Origin: Chitinibacter sp. FCG-7
GTDB lineage: Bacteria; Pseudomonadota; Gammaproteobacteria; Burkholderiales; Chitinibacteraceae
DNA length: 64,000 nt
Direction: 5' to 3'
NCBI RefSeq assembly: GCF_040047665.1
Contig: NZ_CP157355.1
Coordinates: forward strand, 744,001 to 808,000
Shown here: positions 1 to 9,036 of the stretch, one piece after another
Layout: each line of letters starts with the position of its first letter
Numbering within the stretch: the first letter of the stretch is position 1
Position numbers and translations under genes: made by a program
The notes under the pieces: generated by a model
Database searches by the model: none
Told to the model about the DNA's origin: nothing
The model's input: only the letters and a program-made list of their open reading frames with translations

Positions 1-67
1 GTGTATCAAACACTGCGGTCTTCTCTGTGAGCTTTTAGTACAAAATAATCACTGGCCGACTGAACGG

Positions 68-1273
68 CTATTCCGATTCGATCACGACCGGCTGCACCAG
101 CCCGGCAGCCAATTTCGCCCGATCACGCGCGACATCGGTATCACTGCCAGCAGCCAAAGCAACGCCCATCCGGCGGCGCTCAAACGCTTCGGGTTTACCA
201 AACAGGCGCAAATCACTGCGCGGTACAGCCAAGGCGGCGGCAACACCATCAAAGGCGATACCCGCTTCTTCCATGCCACCGTAAATCACCGCGCTCGCAG
301 CTGGTTCGCGCTGGCTCACATCGACTGGCAGGCCCAAAATCGCGCGGGCGTGCAGCTCGAATTCGGAGGAATACTGGCTCATCAAGGTGACCAAGCCGGT
401 GTCATGCGGACGCGGGCTGACTTCGGAGAACCAGACGTCGTCGCCCTTCACAAACAACTCGACGCCAAATAATCCACGACCGCCCAATGCGTTGGTGACT
501 TTGCGCGCAATCTCTTGTGCGCGTTCCAGTGCTTTCGGGTTCATGCGCTGCGGTTGCCAGCTTTCAACGTAATCCCCCTTCACTTGCAAATGGCCGACTG
601 GCGCGCAGAACGAGGTTTTAATTTCGCCATCTTCAGCTAATGAACGTACGGTGAGCAGTGTGATTTCGTATTCGAAATCGACAAAACCTTCGACGATCAC
701 CCGGCCATGATCAACACGGCTACCGGCTGCGGCGTAATTCCAAGCGGTTTGTACATCTGAGGCGGATTTGAGCAAAGATTGCCCTTTGCCGGAGGACGAC
801 ATCACTGGTTTTACCAAGCATGGAAAACCGATTTCAGCTGTAGCCGCTTGCAACTCGGCCAATGAGTTGGCAAAACGGTAGCTTGAGGTGGGCAAACCCA
901 GCTCTTCGGCGGCCAGACGGCGGATGCCTTCGCGGTTCATCGTCAATTGCGTCGCACGCGCGGTTGGAATCACCGTGGCCAAGCCATCGGCTTCAATCCG
1001 CACCAGCTCGTCGGTCGCAATGGCTTCGATTTCCGGCACGATAAAATGCGGGCGCTCGGCTTCCACCAGCGTACGCAAAGCTTGGGCGTCGCTCATATTG
1101 ATGACATGGCTGCGGTGCGAAACCTGCATGCCGGGGGCGTTTTCATAACGATCAACACCGATCACTTCAACGCCTAGGCGCTGCAAAGCGATAATCACCT
1201 CTTTACCCAGTTCGCCGCAGCCGAGCAGCATCACTTTAACGGCAGATTGACTCAGTGGCGTACCAATTCTCAC
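68..1273 (-). CDS. purT: formate-dependent phosphoribosylglycinamide formyltransferase 2 (PurT)
   Basis: Makes formyl-GAR from GAR, formate and ATP in purine synthesis, an alternative to the folate-dependent PurN; cytoplasmic. About 401 aa, normal for the family. The N-terminal nucleotide-fold segment ([13 protein letters not shown]) is followed by an ATP-grasp domain with [12 protein letters not shown] and [10 protein letters not shown] near residues 285-315. The frame is open well upstream, but GTG at 1273 is chosen because it gives the family N-terminus VRIGTPLS and has an AAGGA ribosome site 8 nt away; the extra upstream residues are non-homologous and would overlap coaD. Codirectional with coaD. 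Identification is secure. Confidence 0.95.
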   Translation of the reverse strand: MRIGTPLSQSAVKVMLLGCGELGKEVIIALQRLGVEVIGVDRYENAPGMQVSHRSHVINMSDAQALRTLVEAERPHFIVPEIEAIATDELVRIEADGLATVIPTARATQLTMNREGIRRLAAEELGLPTSSYRFANSLAELQAATAEIGFPCLVKPVMSSSGKGQSLLKSASDVQTAWNYAAAGSRVDHGRVIVEGFVDFEYEITLLTVRSLAEDGEIKTSFCAPVGHLQVKGDYVESWQPQRMNPKALERAQEIARKVTNALGGRGLFGVELFVKGDDVWFSEVSPRPHDTGLVTLMSQYSSEFELHARAILGLPVDVSQREPAASAVIYGGMEEAGIAFDGVAAALAVPRSDLRLFGKPEAFERRRMGVALAAGSDTDVARDRAKLAAGLVQPVVIESE

Positions 1274-1304
1274 AACAAAATCCTTTTGAAAAACGATAGT
1301 GTAT

Positions 1305-1805
1305 TTATTTGGCCAGCGTTTTATAGCCGTGCAGCAGACGCATAAAGACCGGATCGGGGACATACTGCTTGACCACGCCTTCCCAGCCTTGCGGGCCAAC
1401 CAAGCCTTTGACCATCGTCGAGCTGATTTCGGCAATTTCGCGCGGCGGCATTAAAAAGATAGTATCGATGTGCGGGGCCAGATCGGCATTGACGTAACGC
1501 ATTTTGCGCTCGAATTCGTAATCGGCGGCTTCGCGAATCCCGCGCAGAATAAACTGCGCCCCCTGCTCGCGCGCATAATCGACCAGAAAGCGATTTTGAA
1601 AAACTTCAACACGCAGATTAGGCATCTGGCTGGTCGTTTCGCGTAGCATGGCCACGCGCTCCTCCAGGCTGAAGGTGTATTTCTTGTCAGGATTTTCACC
1701 GATGGCGACGATCATTTCGTCAAATACCTTCACACCATGCTCGATCATCCACAGATGACCTTTGGTCACTGGATCAAAACTACCTGCGTAAACGCCACGC
1801 CGCAT
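1305..1805 (-). CDS. coaD: phosphopantetheine adenylyltransferase (CoaD)
   Basis: Transfers AMP from ATP to 4'-phosphopantetheine, the penultimate step of coenzyme A synthesis; cytoplasmic hexamer. 166 aa. The nucleotidyltransferase motif [10 protein letters not shown] is at residues 8-17 and the ISSTMVKGL signature near residue 130. ATG at 1805 is preferred over the upstream ATG at 1853 because it matches the family start [12 protein letters not shown] and follows a GGAGAA ribosome site. It lies 31 bp upstream of purT on the same strand, so the two are probably cotranscribed. The pantothenate genes panB and panC are also in this window but far away. Confidence 0.95.
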   Translation of the reverse strand: MRRGVYAGSFDPVTKGHLWMIEHGVKVFDEMIVAIGENPDKKYTFSLEERVAMLRETTSQMPNLRVEVFQNRFLVDYAREQGAQFILRGIREAADYEFERKMRYVNADLAPHIDTIFLMPPREIAEISSTMVKGLVGPQGWEGVVKQYVPDPVFMRLLHGYKTLAK

Positions 1806-1902
1806 CGCAAATTCTCCGCCAAATTCAGCCAGCACTATACCACCAGCCCACATTAATTTAAGATGAGGCGCATTAATTCACATGCAAAGGGGAGAGTGCA
1901 TC

Positions 1903-3060
1903 GTGTTAAAAAAACTCATCATCGCTGCAAGTCTTGCGCTGGTCTCACAGGCTTACGCGGATATCACCATCGGCCAATCGGTCCCCACCACAGGTATTGC
2001 CGCTGAAACCGGCAAAGCCATGGCAATGGGTGCCTCCATTTATTTCAACCAGGTCAATGGTCGCGGCGGCGTCAATGGTGAGCTGATTAATCATCTGGTC
2101 CGTGATGACGGCGGCAATCCGCAAACCACCGTTAAAAACGCCAGAGACTTTATCGAAAAAGAAAACGCGACCGCGCTGATCTCGTTTTATGGCACCGACA
2201 ATATTGCCGCGCTGCTCAAATCCAAAGTGCTTGATACCAATGGTATCGCGCTGGTCGGCGCGCACACCGGTGCCGATTCGTTGCGCAATAATGGCAGCCC
2301 CTATCTATTTCATACCCGCGCCAGCTACACGGTTGAAGTCGACCGTCTGGTTAAACTGCTGAATGAAAATCTGGGCGTCACCAAATTTGGCGTCGTGGCC
2401 CAGCAGGGCGGCTATGGCGAAGCGGGTATTGCGGCACTGAAAGCCGCTTTGGCGAAAAAACAGCTCAAGCTGGCCGGTGAAGCCTGGTACGACAATCAAA
2501 CCGGCGATTCGACGAAAGCCGCCAAAGAGCTAGCCAAAATCAATCCGGAAGCGGTCATCCTGGTGGCCACGACCAAACCCGCAGCCACGTTTGTGCAGGA
2601 ATACAAAAATAGCGGCGGCACATCCCAGCTCTATGCGCTCTCGGCGGTGCAATTTGAAGAAGTCGCCAAGCAGATCGGCAAGAAAACCGCGCACGGTCTG
2701 GGCATTAGCCAGGTTCTCCCCTACCCGTACAATACGCGCGCACGCCTGGTGCAGGAATTCCAGAACGATGTTTACGCCGAACTCGGTTCAGGTAGCTCAG
2801 GTAAACACGAAGCGCTGGCGGCCATTGCCAAGTATCCAAGCTACGCAATGCTCGAAGGCTATGTGGCTGCGCGCCTAATTGTGGAAGGCATTAAACGCGC
2901 AGGCAAGGCACCCACACGCGCTGCGGTGTACAACGCACTGGGTACGCTGAGCCGCTATGATCTGGGCGGCTTTGTCATCGACTACAGCCCAAGCAAACGT
3001 AATGGCTCGAATTTCAGCGAGCTGACGATGATGTCACCAACGGGTGCATTGACTCGTTAA
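1903..3060 (+). CDS. ABC transporter periplasmic substrate-binding protein, branched-chain amino acid (LivJ) type
   Basis: Periplasmic ligand-binding protein of the Leu/Ile/Val-binding fold (type 1 periplasmic binding protein). About 385 aa. The signal peptide (LKKLIIAASLALVSQAYA) should be cut before DITIGQS. GTG at 1903 is chosen because AGGGGAG stands just upstream; the ATG at 1882 would add seven residues ahead of the signal peptide. No permease or ATPase gene is adjacent, so it is an orphan binding protein and its ligand cannot be told from sequence. Divergent from coaD and followed by a strong terminator. Confidence 0.85.
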   Translation: MLKKLIIAASLALVSQAYADITIGQSVPTTGIAAETGKAMAMGASIYFNQVNGRGGVNGELINHLVRDDGGNPQTTVKNARDFIEKENATALISFYGTDNIAALLKSKVLDTNGIALVGAHTGADSLRNNGSPYLFHTRASYTVEVDRLVKLLNENLGVTKFGVVAQQGGYGEAGIAALKAALAKKQLKLAGEAWYDNQTGDSTKAAKELAKINPEAVILVATTKPAATFVQEYKNSGGTSQLYALSAVQFEEVAKQIGKKTAHGLGISQVLPYPYNTRARLVQEFQNDVYAELGSGSSGKHEALAAIAKYPSYAMLEGYVAARLIVEGIKRAGKAPTRAAVYNALGTLSRYDLGGFVIDYSPSKRNGSNFSELTMMSPTGALTR

Positions 3061-3080
3061 ATTATTTCGCGCAGCAGCAA

Positions 3081-3111
3081 AAAGGCCATTCAATCTGAAT
3101 GGCCTTTTTTT
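3081..3111. terminator. bidirectional intrinsic terminator
   Basis: A perfect 12-bp stem (AAAGGCCATTCA, loop ATC, complement) ends in a T run on the plus strand and in A's that read as T's on the minus strand. It separates the convergent binding-protein gene and dnaJ. Confidence 0.9.
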
Positions 3112-3125
3112 CGGAATGATTGCAA

Positions 3126-3174
3126 GGGTATTACCTTGCAAGTCAATGGCTAATTGCTCTACAGAGCAATACCC
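3126..3174. repeat. 48-bp inverted-end dispersed repeat, copy 1
   Basis: Begins GGGTATTAC and ends GCAATACCC; the right half carries CTCTACAGAGCAATACCC. Ends 6 bp from the dnaJ stop. Member of a family of about ten in this window. Confidence 0.75.
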
Positions 3175-3180
3175 ATCCAT

Positions 3181-4308
3181 TTAAGTTGCAAAGAATTCCT
3201 TCACCTTATCCATAAACGATTTGGCACGTGGGTTGTGTTTATCCGAATCGCCCTGGCTGATTTCTTCAAACTCTTTGAGCAACTCTTTCTGGCGGCCGGT
3301 GAGCTTCACAGGCGTTTCAACGACCACATGGCACATCAAGTCACCGGTAATCGCACTGCGCACGCCTTTGATCCCCTTGCTGCGCAAACGGAATACCTGA
3401 CCGGTTTGCGTCTCAGGTGGAATAGTAATCCGTGCTTTACCCGACAGCGTTGGAATCTCGATCTCGCCACCCAGCGCGGCAATGGCAAAACTGATCGGCA
3501 TTTCGCAATGCAGATCATTACCTTCGCGCTCGAATACCGCGTGTTTCTTGATGTGCGTGACCACATACAGATCACCCGGTGGCCCGCCATTCACGCCCGG
3601 CTCACCCTCGCCCGACAGACGGATACGATCGCCTTCGTCCACGCCAGCAGGGATTTTCACCGCCAGTGTTTTATGCGTTGATACGCGGCCCGTGCCGGAA
3701 CACTTGCGGCACGGATCGGGGATATATTTACCTGTACCGTGACACGTTGGGCACGTCTGCTGAATGCTGAAAAAACCCTGTGCTACGCGCACCTGGCCAT
3801 GGCCATTACACGTGTGGCAGGTTTTGGCCTCAGTACCGGGCTTGGCACCTGTGCCATGGCAGCTATCGCACTCTTCATGCGATGGAATCTTGATCTGCTT
3901 TTCAACGCCGCGCGCGGCTTCTTCCAGCGTGATTTCCATGTTGTAGCGCAAATCGGCGCCGCGATAGACGTTGCTACGGCCGCCACGACCACCGCCGCCG
4001 CCACCAAAGATGTCGCCAAAAATATCGGCAAAGTCACCAAAACCACCGCCACCAAAACCGCCACCGCCCATACCGGCCTGCTGATCAACGCCAGCGTGGC
4101 CGTATTGATCGTAGGCCGAGCGCTTCTGGCCGTCCGACAGAATCTCGTAGGCTTCCTTGGCTTCCTTGAATTTTTCTTCGGCATCTTTCGCATCCGGATT
4201 GCGGTCCGGATGATATTTCATCGCCAGTTTGCGATACGCTTTTTTGATTTCTTCATCCGAAGCGTCGCGATTAACGCCCAGAATGTCGTAAAAATCTTTT
4301 TTTGCCAT
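3181..4308 (-). CDS. dnaJ: chaperone protein DnaJ (Hsp40)
   Basis: Co-chaperone that stimulates DnaK ATPase activity and delivers unfolded clients. 375 aa, full length: J domain with the HPD motif (YHPDRNP, about residues 32-38), a Gly/Phe-rich linker (about 75-115), four CxxCxGxG zinc repeats ([32 protein letters not shown]) and the C-terminal substrate domains. Last gene of the grpE-dnaK-dnaJ cluster. The start has no visible Shine-Dalgarno sequence: directly upstream lies a tract of inverted GTGAGGT heptamers belonging to the inserted four-helix-bundle cassette, so DnaJ translation may be weak or depend on another mechanism. Confidence 0.97.
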   Translation of the reverse strand: MAKKDFYDILGVNRDASDEEIKKAYRKLAMKYHPDRNPDAKDAEEKFKEAKEAYEILSDGQKRSAYDQYGHAGVDQQAGMGGGGFGGGGFGDFADIFGDIFGGGGGGRGGRSNVYRGADLRYNMEITLEEAARGVEKQIKIPSHEECDSCHGTGAKPGTEAKTCHTCNGHGQVRVAQGFFSIQQTCPTCHGTGKYIPDPCRKCSGTGRVSTHKTLAVKIPAGVDEGDRIRLSGEGEPGVNGGPPGDLYVVTHIKKHAVFEREGNDLHCEMPISFAIAALGGEIEIPTLSGKARITIPPETQTGQVFRLRSKGIKGVRSAITGDLMCHVVVETPVKLTGRQKELLKEFEEISQGDSDKHNPRAKSFMDKVKEFFAT

Positions 4309-4311
4309 TTT

Positions 4312-4345
4312 GTGTGAGGTGTGAGGTGCGAGGTGTGAGGTGTGT
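4312..4345 (+). repeat. GTGAGGT heptamer tract, left flank of four-helix-bundle cassette
   Basis: Four to five tandem heptamers of the form GTGAGGT/GCGAGGT read on the plus strand towards the inserted gene. The counterpart on the other side reads in on the minus strand, so the two flanks are inverted relative to each other. Confidence 0.85.
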
Positions 4346-4346
4346 C

Positions 4347-4703
4347 TTAATCATCACGCTTGAGCGAACGAATTAGACCACCGAGCAAACCAAACACTTC
4401 ATTCAGACCTTCCTCCAGTGATAGTGAGGGTTCAGCCAGTTGCAATCGGCAAACAAGCAAATACTGGGTTTCCAGCTCGCTAAGTGAGCCACGGGCAATA
4501 CCAAGAAAATGCCCGAATTCCTTCACGGTGATTCGGGCAGCTCCTTCAGCAATATTGCTCGGCACAGAAACAGCTGCGCGCCGCATCTGGCTAGTCAGAT
4601 TGAAAGCTTCATCGCGAGAGAGAGTAGAGGTAAACGCATACACGAGTTCGACCAGACGCATAGCAGCTTGCCATGCCAGCAAATCGTGGTGTTGACGCTT
4701 CAC
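4347..4703 (-). CDS. four-helix-bundle protein (S23 / intervening-sequence family)
   Basis: 118 aa, all alpha-helical. Matches the four-helix-bundle family first known from 23S rRNA intervening sequences and related to Avd of diversity-generating retroelements: [15 protein letters not shown], the conserved [19 protein letters not shown] block at about residues 40-58, and [11 protein letters not shown]. Start is GTG at 4703, lying inside the right-hand heptamer tract, which also supplies the ribosome site (GAGGAGTAAGG). The gene exactly fills the dnaK-dnaJ gap. Function is unknown; family members bind nucleic acid. The placement suggests a mobile cassette carried in by its heptamer flanks. Confidence 0.85.
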   Translation of the reverse strand: MKRQHHDLLAWQAAMRLVELVYAFTSTLSRDEAFNLTSQMRRAAVSVPSNIAEGAARITVKEFGHFLGIARGSLSELETQYLLVCRLQLAEPSLSLEEGLNEVFGLLGGLIRSLKRDD

Positions 4704-4730
4704 CCCTTACTCCTCACGCCTCACGCCTTA
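4700..4730 (-). repeat. GTGAGGN heptamer tract, right flank of four-helix-bundle cassette
   Basis: On the minus strand the tract reads TAAGGC GTGAGGC GTGAGGA GTAAGGG GTGAA. It starts at the dnaK stop codon (TAA is the first triplet) and runs into the GTG start of the four-helix-bundle gene. Confidence 0.85.
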
Positions 4731-6647
4731 CTTGCTTTCTTTAACTTCGGTAAATTCAGCATCAACTACGTTGCCGTCATCCTTAGCGTCGTTGCCTGCA
4801 GCTTGCGCGCCAGCTTCTGGTGCTGCTTGCTCGGCATACATTTTCTCAGCCACTTTGTGGCTCGCTTTCATCAGCGCTTCGGTTTTGGCTTCGATCACTT
4901 CTTTGTCGTCGCCTTTCACTACACCTTCGAGCTCAGCGATAGCCGCTTCGATTTCCACTTTCTCATCGGCAGTGACTTTATCGCCCGCGTCGGTCAACAT
5001 TTTCTTCACTTGATGGATCATGGCTTCGCCTGAGTTGCGAGCGCTCACCAATTCGTGCAGTTTTTTGTCTTCTTCAGCGTTCAGCTCTGCATCGCGAACC
5101 ATGGCTTCGATTTCAGCTTCAGACAAGCCTGAAGAAGCTTGAATCGTGATTTTCGCTTCTTTGCCCGATGCTTTGTCTTTCGCGCCAACGTGCAAGATAC
5201 CGTTTGCGTCGATGTCGAAAGTCACTTCAATTTGCGGCACGCCACGTGGAGCTGGTGGAATGTCGCCCAAGTTAAATTGACCCAGCGATTTATTCGCCGA
5301 CGCTTTCTCACGCTCACCTTGCAACACGTGAATCGTTACCGCGCTCTGGTTATCATCCGCAGTCGAGAACGTTTGTGACGCTTTGGTTGGGATCGTGGTG
5401 TTTTTCTGGATCAGCTTAGTCATGATGCCGCCCAAAGTTTCGATACCCAAAGACAATGGCGTTACGTCCAGCAGCAAGATGTCTTTACGATCGCCGCCCA
5501 ATACTGAGCCTTGCAATGCCGCGCCAACAGCCACCGCTTCGTCAGGGTTCACGTCACGACGTGGATCTTTACCAAAGAAGTCTTTTACCGCGTCCATTAC
5601 TTTAGGCATACGCGTCTGACCGCCAACCAGGATCACGTCGTCGATGTCAGAGGCTTTCAAGCCTGCGTCTTTCAATGCAATCTTGCATGGCTCGATTGAG
5701 CGAGCGATCAGATCATCAACCAGTGATTCAAATTTGGCACGGGTAATTTTCAGCACCAAGTGTTTCGGACCCGTTGCATCCATCGTCACGTAGGGCAAGT
5801 TGATTTCAGTTTGCGCGCTAGACGACAATTCGATCTTCGCTTTCTCTGCCGCTTCTTTCAGACGTTGCAATGCCATTACGTCGTTTTTCAGATCAATGCC
5901 TTGCTCTTTCTTGAACTCAGCAATGATGTAGTCCATCAGGCGTTGGTCGAAGTCTTCACCGCCGAGGAATGTATCGCCGTTAGTAGCCAATACTTCGAAT
6001 GCTGTTGAGCCATCAACGTCAGCGATGTCGATAATCGAAATATCGAAGGTACCGCCGCCCAAGTCGTAAACGGCGATCTTGCGGTCACCCTTCGCAACTT
6101 TGTCCATACCAAAAGCCATCGCTGCAGCAGTTGGCTCGTTGATAATCCGTTTCACGTCCAGACCAGCGATACGGCCCGCGTCTTTAGTCGCTTGGCGTTG
6201 GCTGTCGTTAAAGTAAGCCGGAACGGTAATTACCGCTTCGGTTACTTCTTCACCGAGGTAGTCTTCGGCGGTTTTTTTCATTTTGCGCAGGATCTCGGCA
6301 GAGATTTGCGGTGGCGCCATTTTCTTGTCGCGAACAGAAACCCAAGCATCGCCGTTGTCGGCCGACACAATGCTGAACGGCATTGAGTCGATGTCTTTTT
6401 TCACTTCTTTATCAACGAACTTACGGCCGATCAGACGTTTTACCGCATACAAAGTGTTTTTCGGATTCGTTACCGCCTGACGTTTCGCTGGCGCACCAAC
6501 CAGAATCTCGCCATCTTCCTGATAAGCGATTATGGACGGCGTAGTACGCGCGCCTTCGGCATTTTCGATTACTTTAGGTTGGCCATTTTCAATCACAGCC
6601 ACACAGCTGTTCGTTGTACCCAAGTCAATACCAATAATTTTACCCAT
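4728..6647 (-). CDS. dnaK: molecular chaperone DnaK (Hsp70)
   Basis: ATP-dependent chaperone. 639 aa: N-terminal ATPase domain from [17 protein letters not shown] with [12 protein letters not shown] and VGGQTRMP, linker region [14 protein letters not shown], a C-terminal peptide-binding domain and an acidic tail. ATG at 6647 is chosen (AAGGAA ribosome site upstream) over an upstream in-frame ATG that adds eleven non-family residues. A sigma-32 promoter lies about 90 bp upstream. The stop codon is the first triplet of a heptamer repeat tract. Confidence 0.98.
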   Translation of the reverse strand: MGKIIGIDLGTTNSCVAVIENGQPKVIENAEGARTTPSIIAYQEDGEILVGAPAKRQAVTNPKNTLYAVKRLIGRKFVDKEVKKDIDSMPFSIVSADNGDAWVSVRDKKMAPPQISAEILRKMKKTAEDYLGEEVTEAVITVPAYFNDSQRQATKDAGRIAGLDVKRIINEPTAAAMAFGMDKVAKGDRKIAVYDLGGGTFDISIIDIADVDGSTAFEVLATNGDTFLGGEDFDQRLMDYIIAEFKKEQGIDLKNDVMALQRLKEAAEKAKIELSSSAQTEINLPYVTMDATGPKHLVLKITRAKFESLVDDLIARSIEPCKIALKDAGLKASDIDDVILVGGQTRMPKVMDAVKDFFGKDPRRDVNPDEAVAVGAALQGSVLGGDRKDILLLDVTPLSLGIETLGGIMTKLIQKNTTIPTKASQTFSTADDNQSAVTIHVLQGEREKASANKSLGQFNLGDIPPAPRGVPQIEVTFDIDANGILHVGAKDKASGKEAKITIQASSGLSEAEIEAMVRDAELNAEEDKKLHELVSARNSGEAMIHQVKKMLTDAGDKVTADEKVEIEAAIAELEGVVKGDDKEVIEAKTEALMKASHKVAEKMYAEQAAPEAGAQAAGNDAKDDGNVVDAEFTEVKESK

Positions 6648-6732
6648 TTTGATTTCCTTCATCTCTAGTGCCTGCCGCATTGATTATTCAGTGCGTTTGA
6701 TGCGGCAGTATTGTTAAATAACCATGATTGCT

Positions 6733-6760
6733 AAGTGGGGATACCGTTTTCTTTTTCAAG
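6733..6760 (-). promoter_or_regulatory. sigma-32 heat-shock promoter of dnaK
   Basis: On the minus strand CTTGAAA (6760-6754) and CCCCACTT (6740-6733) are 13 bp apart, close to the sigma-32 consensus CTTGAAA / CCCCATNT. Confidence 0.85.
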
Positions 6761-6806
6761 AGGCTTTTTTGCGCTTTTATTGCTCAAGCCTTTGAATCGG
6801 TAGCAC

Positions 6807-7340
6807 TTATTTGGCAGCAGCCACCACCACCATCGCCGGGCGAATAGTACGGCCAGACAACTCGTAACCTTTTTGCATCACCTGAACGACGGTATTGGCT
6901 TCTTCGTCGCTTGGTACGGTTGAAATCGCCTGGTGTTTGTTTGGATCGAGCTTCTCGCCCATTGGGTTGATTTCACGCAATTCGAATTTCTCGAATACGC
7001 TCACCAGTTGCTTGGCGGTCAAATCAACACCCATTTTCAGGCCTTCAAAGTTGCCCGATTGATCGAGCAAGGCCATATCCATCGCGTCTTTGACTGAAAT
7101 GATTTCACGCGCAAATTTTTCAACGGCAAATTTGCGGGCTTTTTCAGTCTCATCTGCGGCGCGGCGGCGTGCATTTTCGGCCTCTGCGCGCACGTACAGA
7201 ATATCCTGACGGGCTTTTTCCAGATCAGCCAAAGCTTGAGTCAGCAACTCATCGGTGCTTGGCGCTTGGGCTTGTTCTTCTTGCTGCTCAGCAGGAGCGG
7301 CTACTTCTTCGTGCAATTCAGGCTTAACTTCTTGATTCAT
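6807..7340 (-). CDS. grpE: nucleotide exchange factor GrpE
   Basis: Releases ADP from DnaK. About 177 aa: an acidic, Gln-rich disordered N-terminus, a long coiled coil (QALADLEKARQDILYVRAEAEN, about residues 35-95), then the small beta domain ending PAMVVVAAA. ATG at 7340 follows GGAGGACATC; an ATG four codons upstream has no such site. It precedes dnaK with a gap of about 160 bp that holds a separate dnaK promoter. No hrcA lies beside it, unlike in many bacteria with CIRCE control; the flanking promoters point to sigma-32 control. Confidence 0.95.
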   Translation of the reverse strand: MNQEVKPELHEEVAAPAEQQEEQAQAPSTDELLTQALADLEKARQDILYVRAEAENARRRAADETEKARKFAVEKFAREIISVKDAMDMALLDQSGNFEGLKMGVDLTAKQLVSVFEKFELREINPMGEKLDPNKHQAISTVPSDEEANTVVQVMQKGYELSGRTIRPAMVVVAAAK

Positions 7341-7366
7341 GATGTCCTCCAACAGCGAATGACGGG

Positions 7367-7395
7367 TAGATTGGGATAAGCCACATCATTTCAAG
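7367..7395 (-). promoter_or_regulatory. sigma-32 heat-shock promoter of grpE
   Basis: On the minus strand CTTGAAA (7395-7389) is followed after 13 bp by CCCAATCTA (7375-7367). It lies 27 bp upstream of the grpE start. Confidence 0.85.
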
Positions 7396-7477
7396 GGCTT
7401 TTCTGCTGAAAAAGCAGCAGCGCTAGGTAATTGCCCCAATATGTAGTCCAGTTTTTTCAACTACAATTTATTGTGCG

Positions 7478-7500
7478 TTGCAATATTTGTTGCAATGCAA
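7478..7500. promoter_or_regulatory. possible operator upstream of aceA
   Basis: Two TTGCAA hexamers 12 bp apart, the second running into TGCAA to form the palindrome TTGCAATGCAA. This resembles the TTTGCAAA-type sites bound by acyl-CoA-responsive regulators of the ScfR/RamB/PccR group, but the match is short and the link is an inference. Confidence 0.35.
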
Positions 7501-7572
7501 AATATTCCTGCTTCAATAAATACCAGTCTTTCGATTTGACCCGCCGTTTTCAAAGATCACAGGGAGCACGCT

Positions 7573-8853
7573 ATGAGTACCGCCGCTGAACGCATTGCCG
7601 CACTTGAACACGATTGGAAAACCAACCCGCGCTGGGCTGGCATCAAACGCCCCTATTCGGCCGCCGATGTTGAGCGCCTGCGAGGGAATTTACTGCAGGA
7701 ATACACCATCGCCAGCCACGGCGCGAACAAGCTGTGGAAACTGATGCATGAGCAATCGTATGTGCATGCTCTGGGCGCGCTCACCGGCAATCAGGCCATG
7801 CAACAGGTTAAAGCGGGCTTAAAAGCCATTTATCTATCTGGCTGGCAAGTGGCGGCGGATGCCAATCTGGCGGGTGAAATGTACCCGGATCAATCGCTCT
7901 ACCCAGCCAACTCGGTGCCGCAAGTCGTGCGCCGCATCAATAATACGCTTGCCCGCGCCGATCAAATTCATCATGCCGAAGGCGACGACAGCATTGACTG
8001 GTTTGCTCCCATCGTTGCCGACGCCGAAGCGGGCTTTGGCGGCGTCCTCAATGCGTTTGAATTAATGAAAGCAATGATTGAAGCGGGCGCTGCCGGTGTG
8101 CATTTTGAAGATCAGCTCGCCTCAGTGAAAAAGTGCGGCCATATGGGCGGCAAGGTGTTGGTGCCGACGCGTGAAGCCGTGGAAAAACTCGTCGCAGCGC
8201 GATTGGCAGCCGATGTGATGGGCGTACCAACGATTATCGTTGCGCGCACCGATGCTGAAGCGGCCGATTTGCTGACCAGCGATGTGGATGATAATGACAA
8301 ACCCTTCTGCACCGGAGAGCGCACTGTCGAAGGCTTTTACAAGACGTATCCCGGCCTGGAGCAAGCCATCTCTCGCGGTCTGGCCTATGCCCCCTACGCC
8401 GATCTGGTGTGGTGTGAAACAGGCAAGCCCGATCTGGAATACGCGCGCAAATTTGCCGAGGCCATTCACGCCAAATTTCCGGGCAAAATGCTGGCCTACA
8501 ATTGCTCGCCATCGTTTAACTGGAAGAAAAATCTGGACGACGCGACGATTGCCAAATTCCAGAAAGAGCTCGGCGCGCTGGGCTATAAATTCCAGTTCAT
8601 CACGCTGGCTGGTTTCCACGCACTGAACTACGGCATGTTCAACCTGGCGCATGGTTACGCGCGCGAGGGCATGACCGCGTTTGTCGAGCTGCAACAGGCT
8701 GAGTTCGCGGCGGCCGATCGTGGCTTTACCGCAGTTAAACATCAGCGCGAAGTCGGTACAGGTTATTTTGACCAGGTCACGCAAGTGATCCAGCAAGGCC
8801 AGTCATCGACGACGGCGCTCAAAGGCTCGACCGAAGCCGAACAATTTCACTAA
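7573..8853 (+). CDS. aceA: isocitrate lyase (AceA)
   Basis: Cleaves isocitrate to glyoxylate and succinate, the first glyoxylate-shunt step, needed for growth on acetate or fatty acids. 426 aa, typical of the short proteobacterial class. The active-site motif KKCGH is at about residues 188-192, and the Mg-binding stretch [12 protein letters not shown] lies before it. AGGGAG precedes the ATG. The next gene on this strand is malate synthase aceB, separated by a structured repeat that may uncouple their expression. Acetate released from N-acetylglucosamine by the chitin-degrading genes nearby would feed this pathway (inference). Confidence 0.97.
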   Translation: MSTAAERIAALEHDWKTNPRWAGIKRPYSAADVERLRGNLLQEYTIASHGANKLWKLMHEQSYVHALGALTGNQAMQQVKAGLKAIYLSGWQVAADANLAGEMYPDQSLYPANSVPQVVRRINNTLARADQIHHAEGDDSIDWFAPIVADAEAGFGGVLNAFELMKAMIEAGAAGVHFEDQLASVKKCGHMGGKVLVPTREAVEKLVAARLAADVMGVPTIIVARTDAEAADLLTSDVDDNDKPFCTGERTVEGFYKTYPGLEQAISRGLAYAPYADLVWCETGKPDLEYARKFAEAIHAKFPGKMLAYNCSPSFNWKKNLDDATIAKFQKELGALGYKFQFITLAGFHALNYGMFNLAHGYAREGMTAFVELQQAEFAAADRGFTAVKHQREVGTGYFDQVTQVIQQGQSSTTALKGSTEAEQFH

Positions 8854-8865
8854 TCCGCAACGGCT

Positions 8866-8966
8866 GCGAAGCCCAAATCCAGCGTTAGAAAATGGCTCAA
8901 AATCCTCACTTACCATTGTAAGCTCCGGTTTTTCGCCATTTTTTGCCTTGTCTTTGGGCTTCTCGC
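8866..8966 (-). repeat. MITE-like structured intergenic repeat, copy A
   Basis: About 100 bp able to fold into one long imperfect hairpin: GCGAAGCCCAAA near the left end pairs with TTTGGGCTTCTCGC at the right, and CTTAC/GTAAG closes the tip. Read on the minus strand, its core (AAGGCAAAAAATGGC, then CGGAGCTTACA, GATTTTGAGCC and TAACGC) aligns with the repeat upstream of proS. It fills the aceA-aceB gap. Confidence 0.7.
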
Positions 8967-9036
8967 TCGCTGCTCAGCGTATAGAACACTCACCCAGCCT
9001 AGATGAAGGGTGAGTCATATTGTGGGAGTACACGAC

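Noticed and set aside
1274..1435. N-terminal extension of PurT
   Set aside because: The extra 54 residues have no family similarity, overlap coaD on the same strand, and the GTG at 1273 has a good ribosome site.
4509..6717. Several plus-strand open frames across dnaK and dnaJ
   Set aside because: Antisense shadows of strongly conserved genes; no ribosome sites or family matches.
7356..7572. CIRCE-type operator upstream of grpE
   Set aside because: No TTAGCACTC-N9-GAGTGCTAA is present; sigma-32 promoters explain the control.
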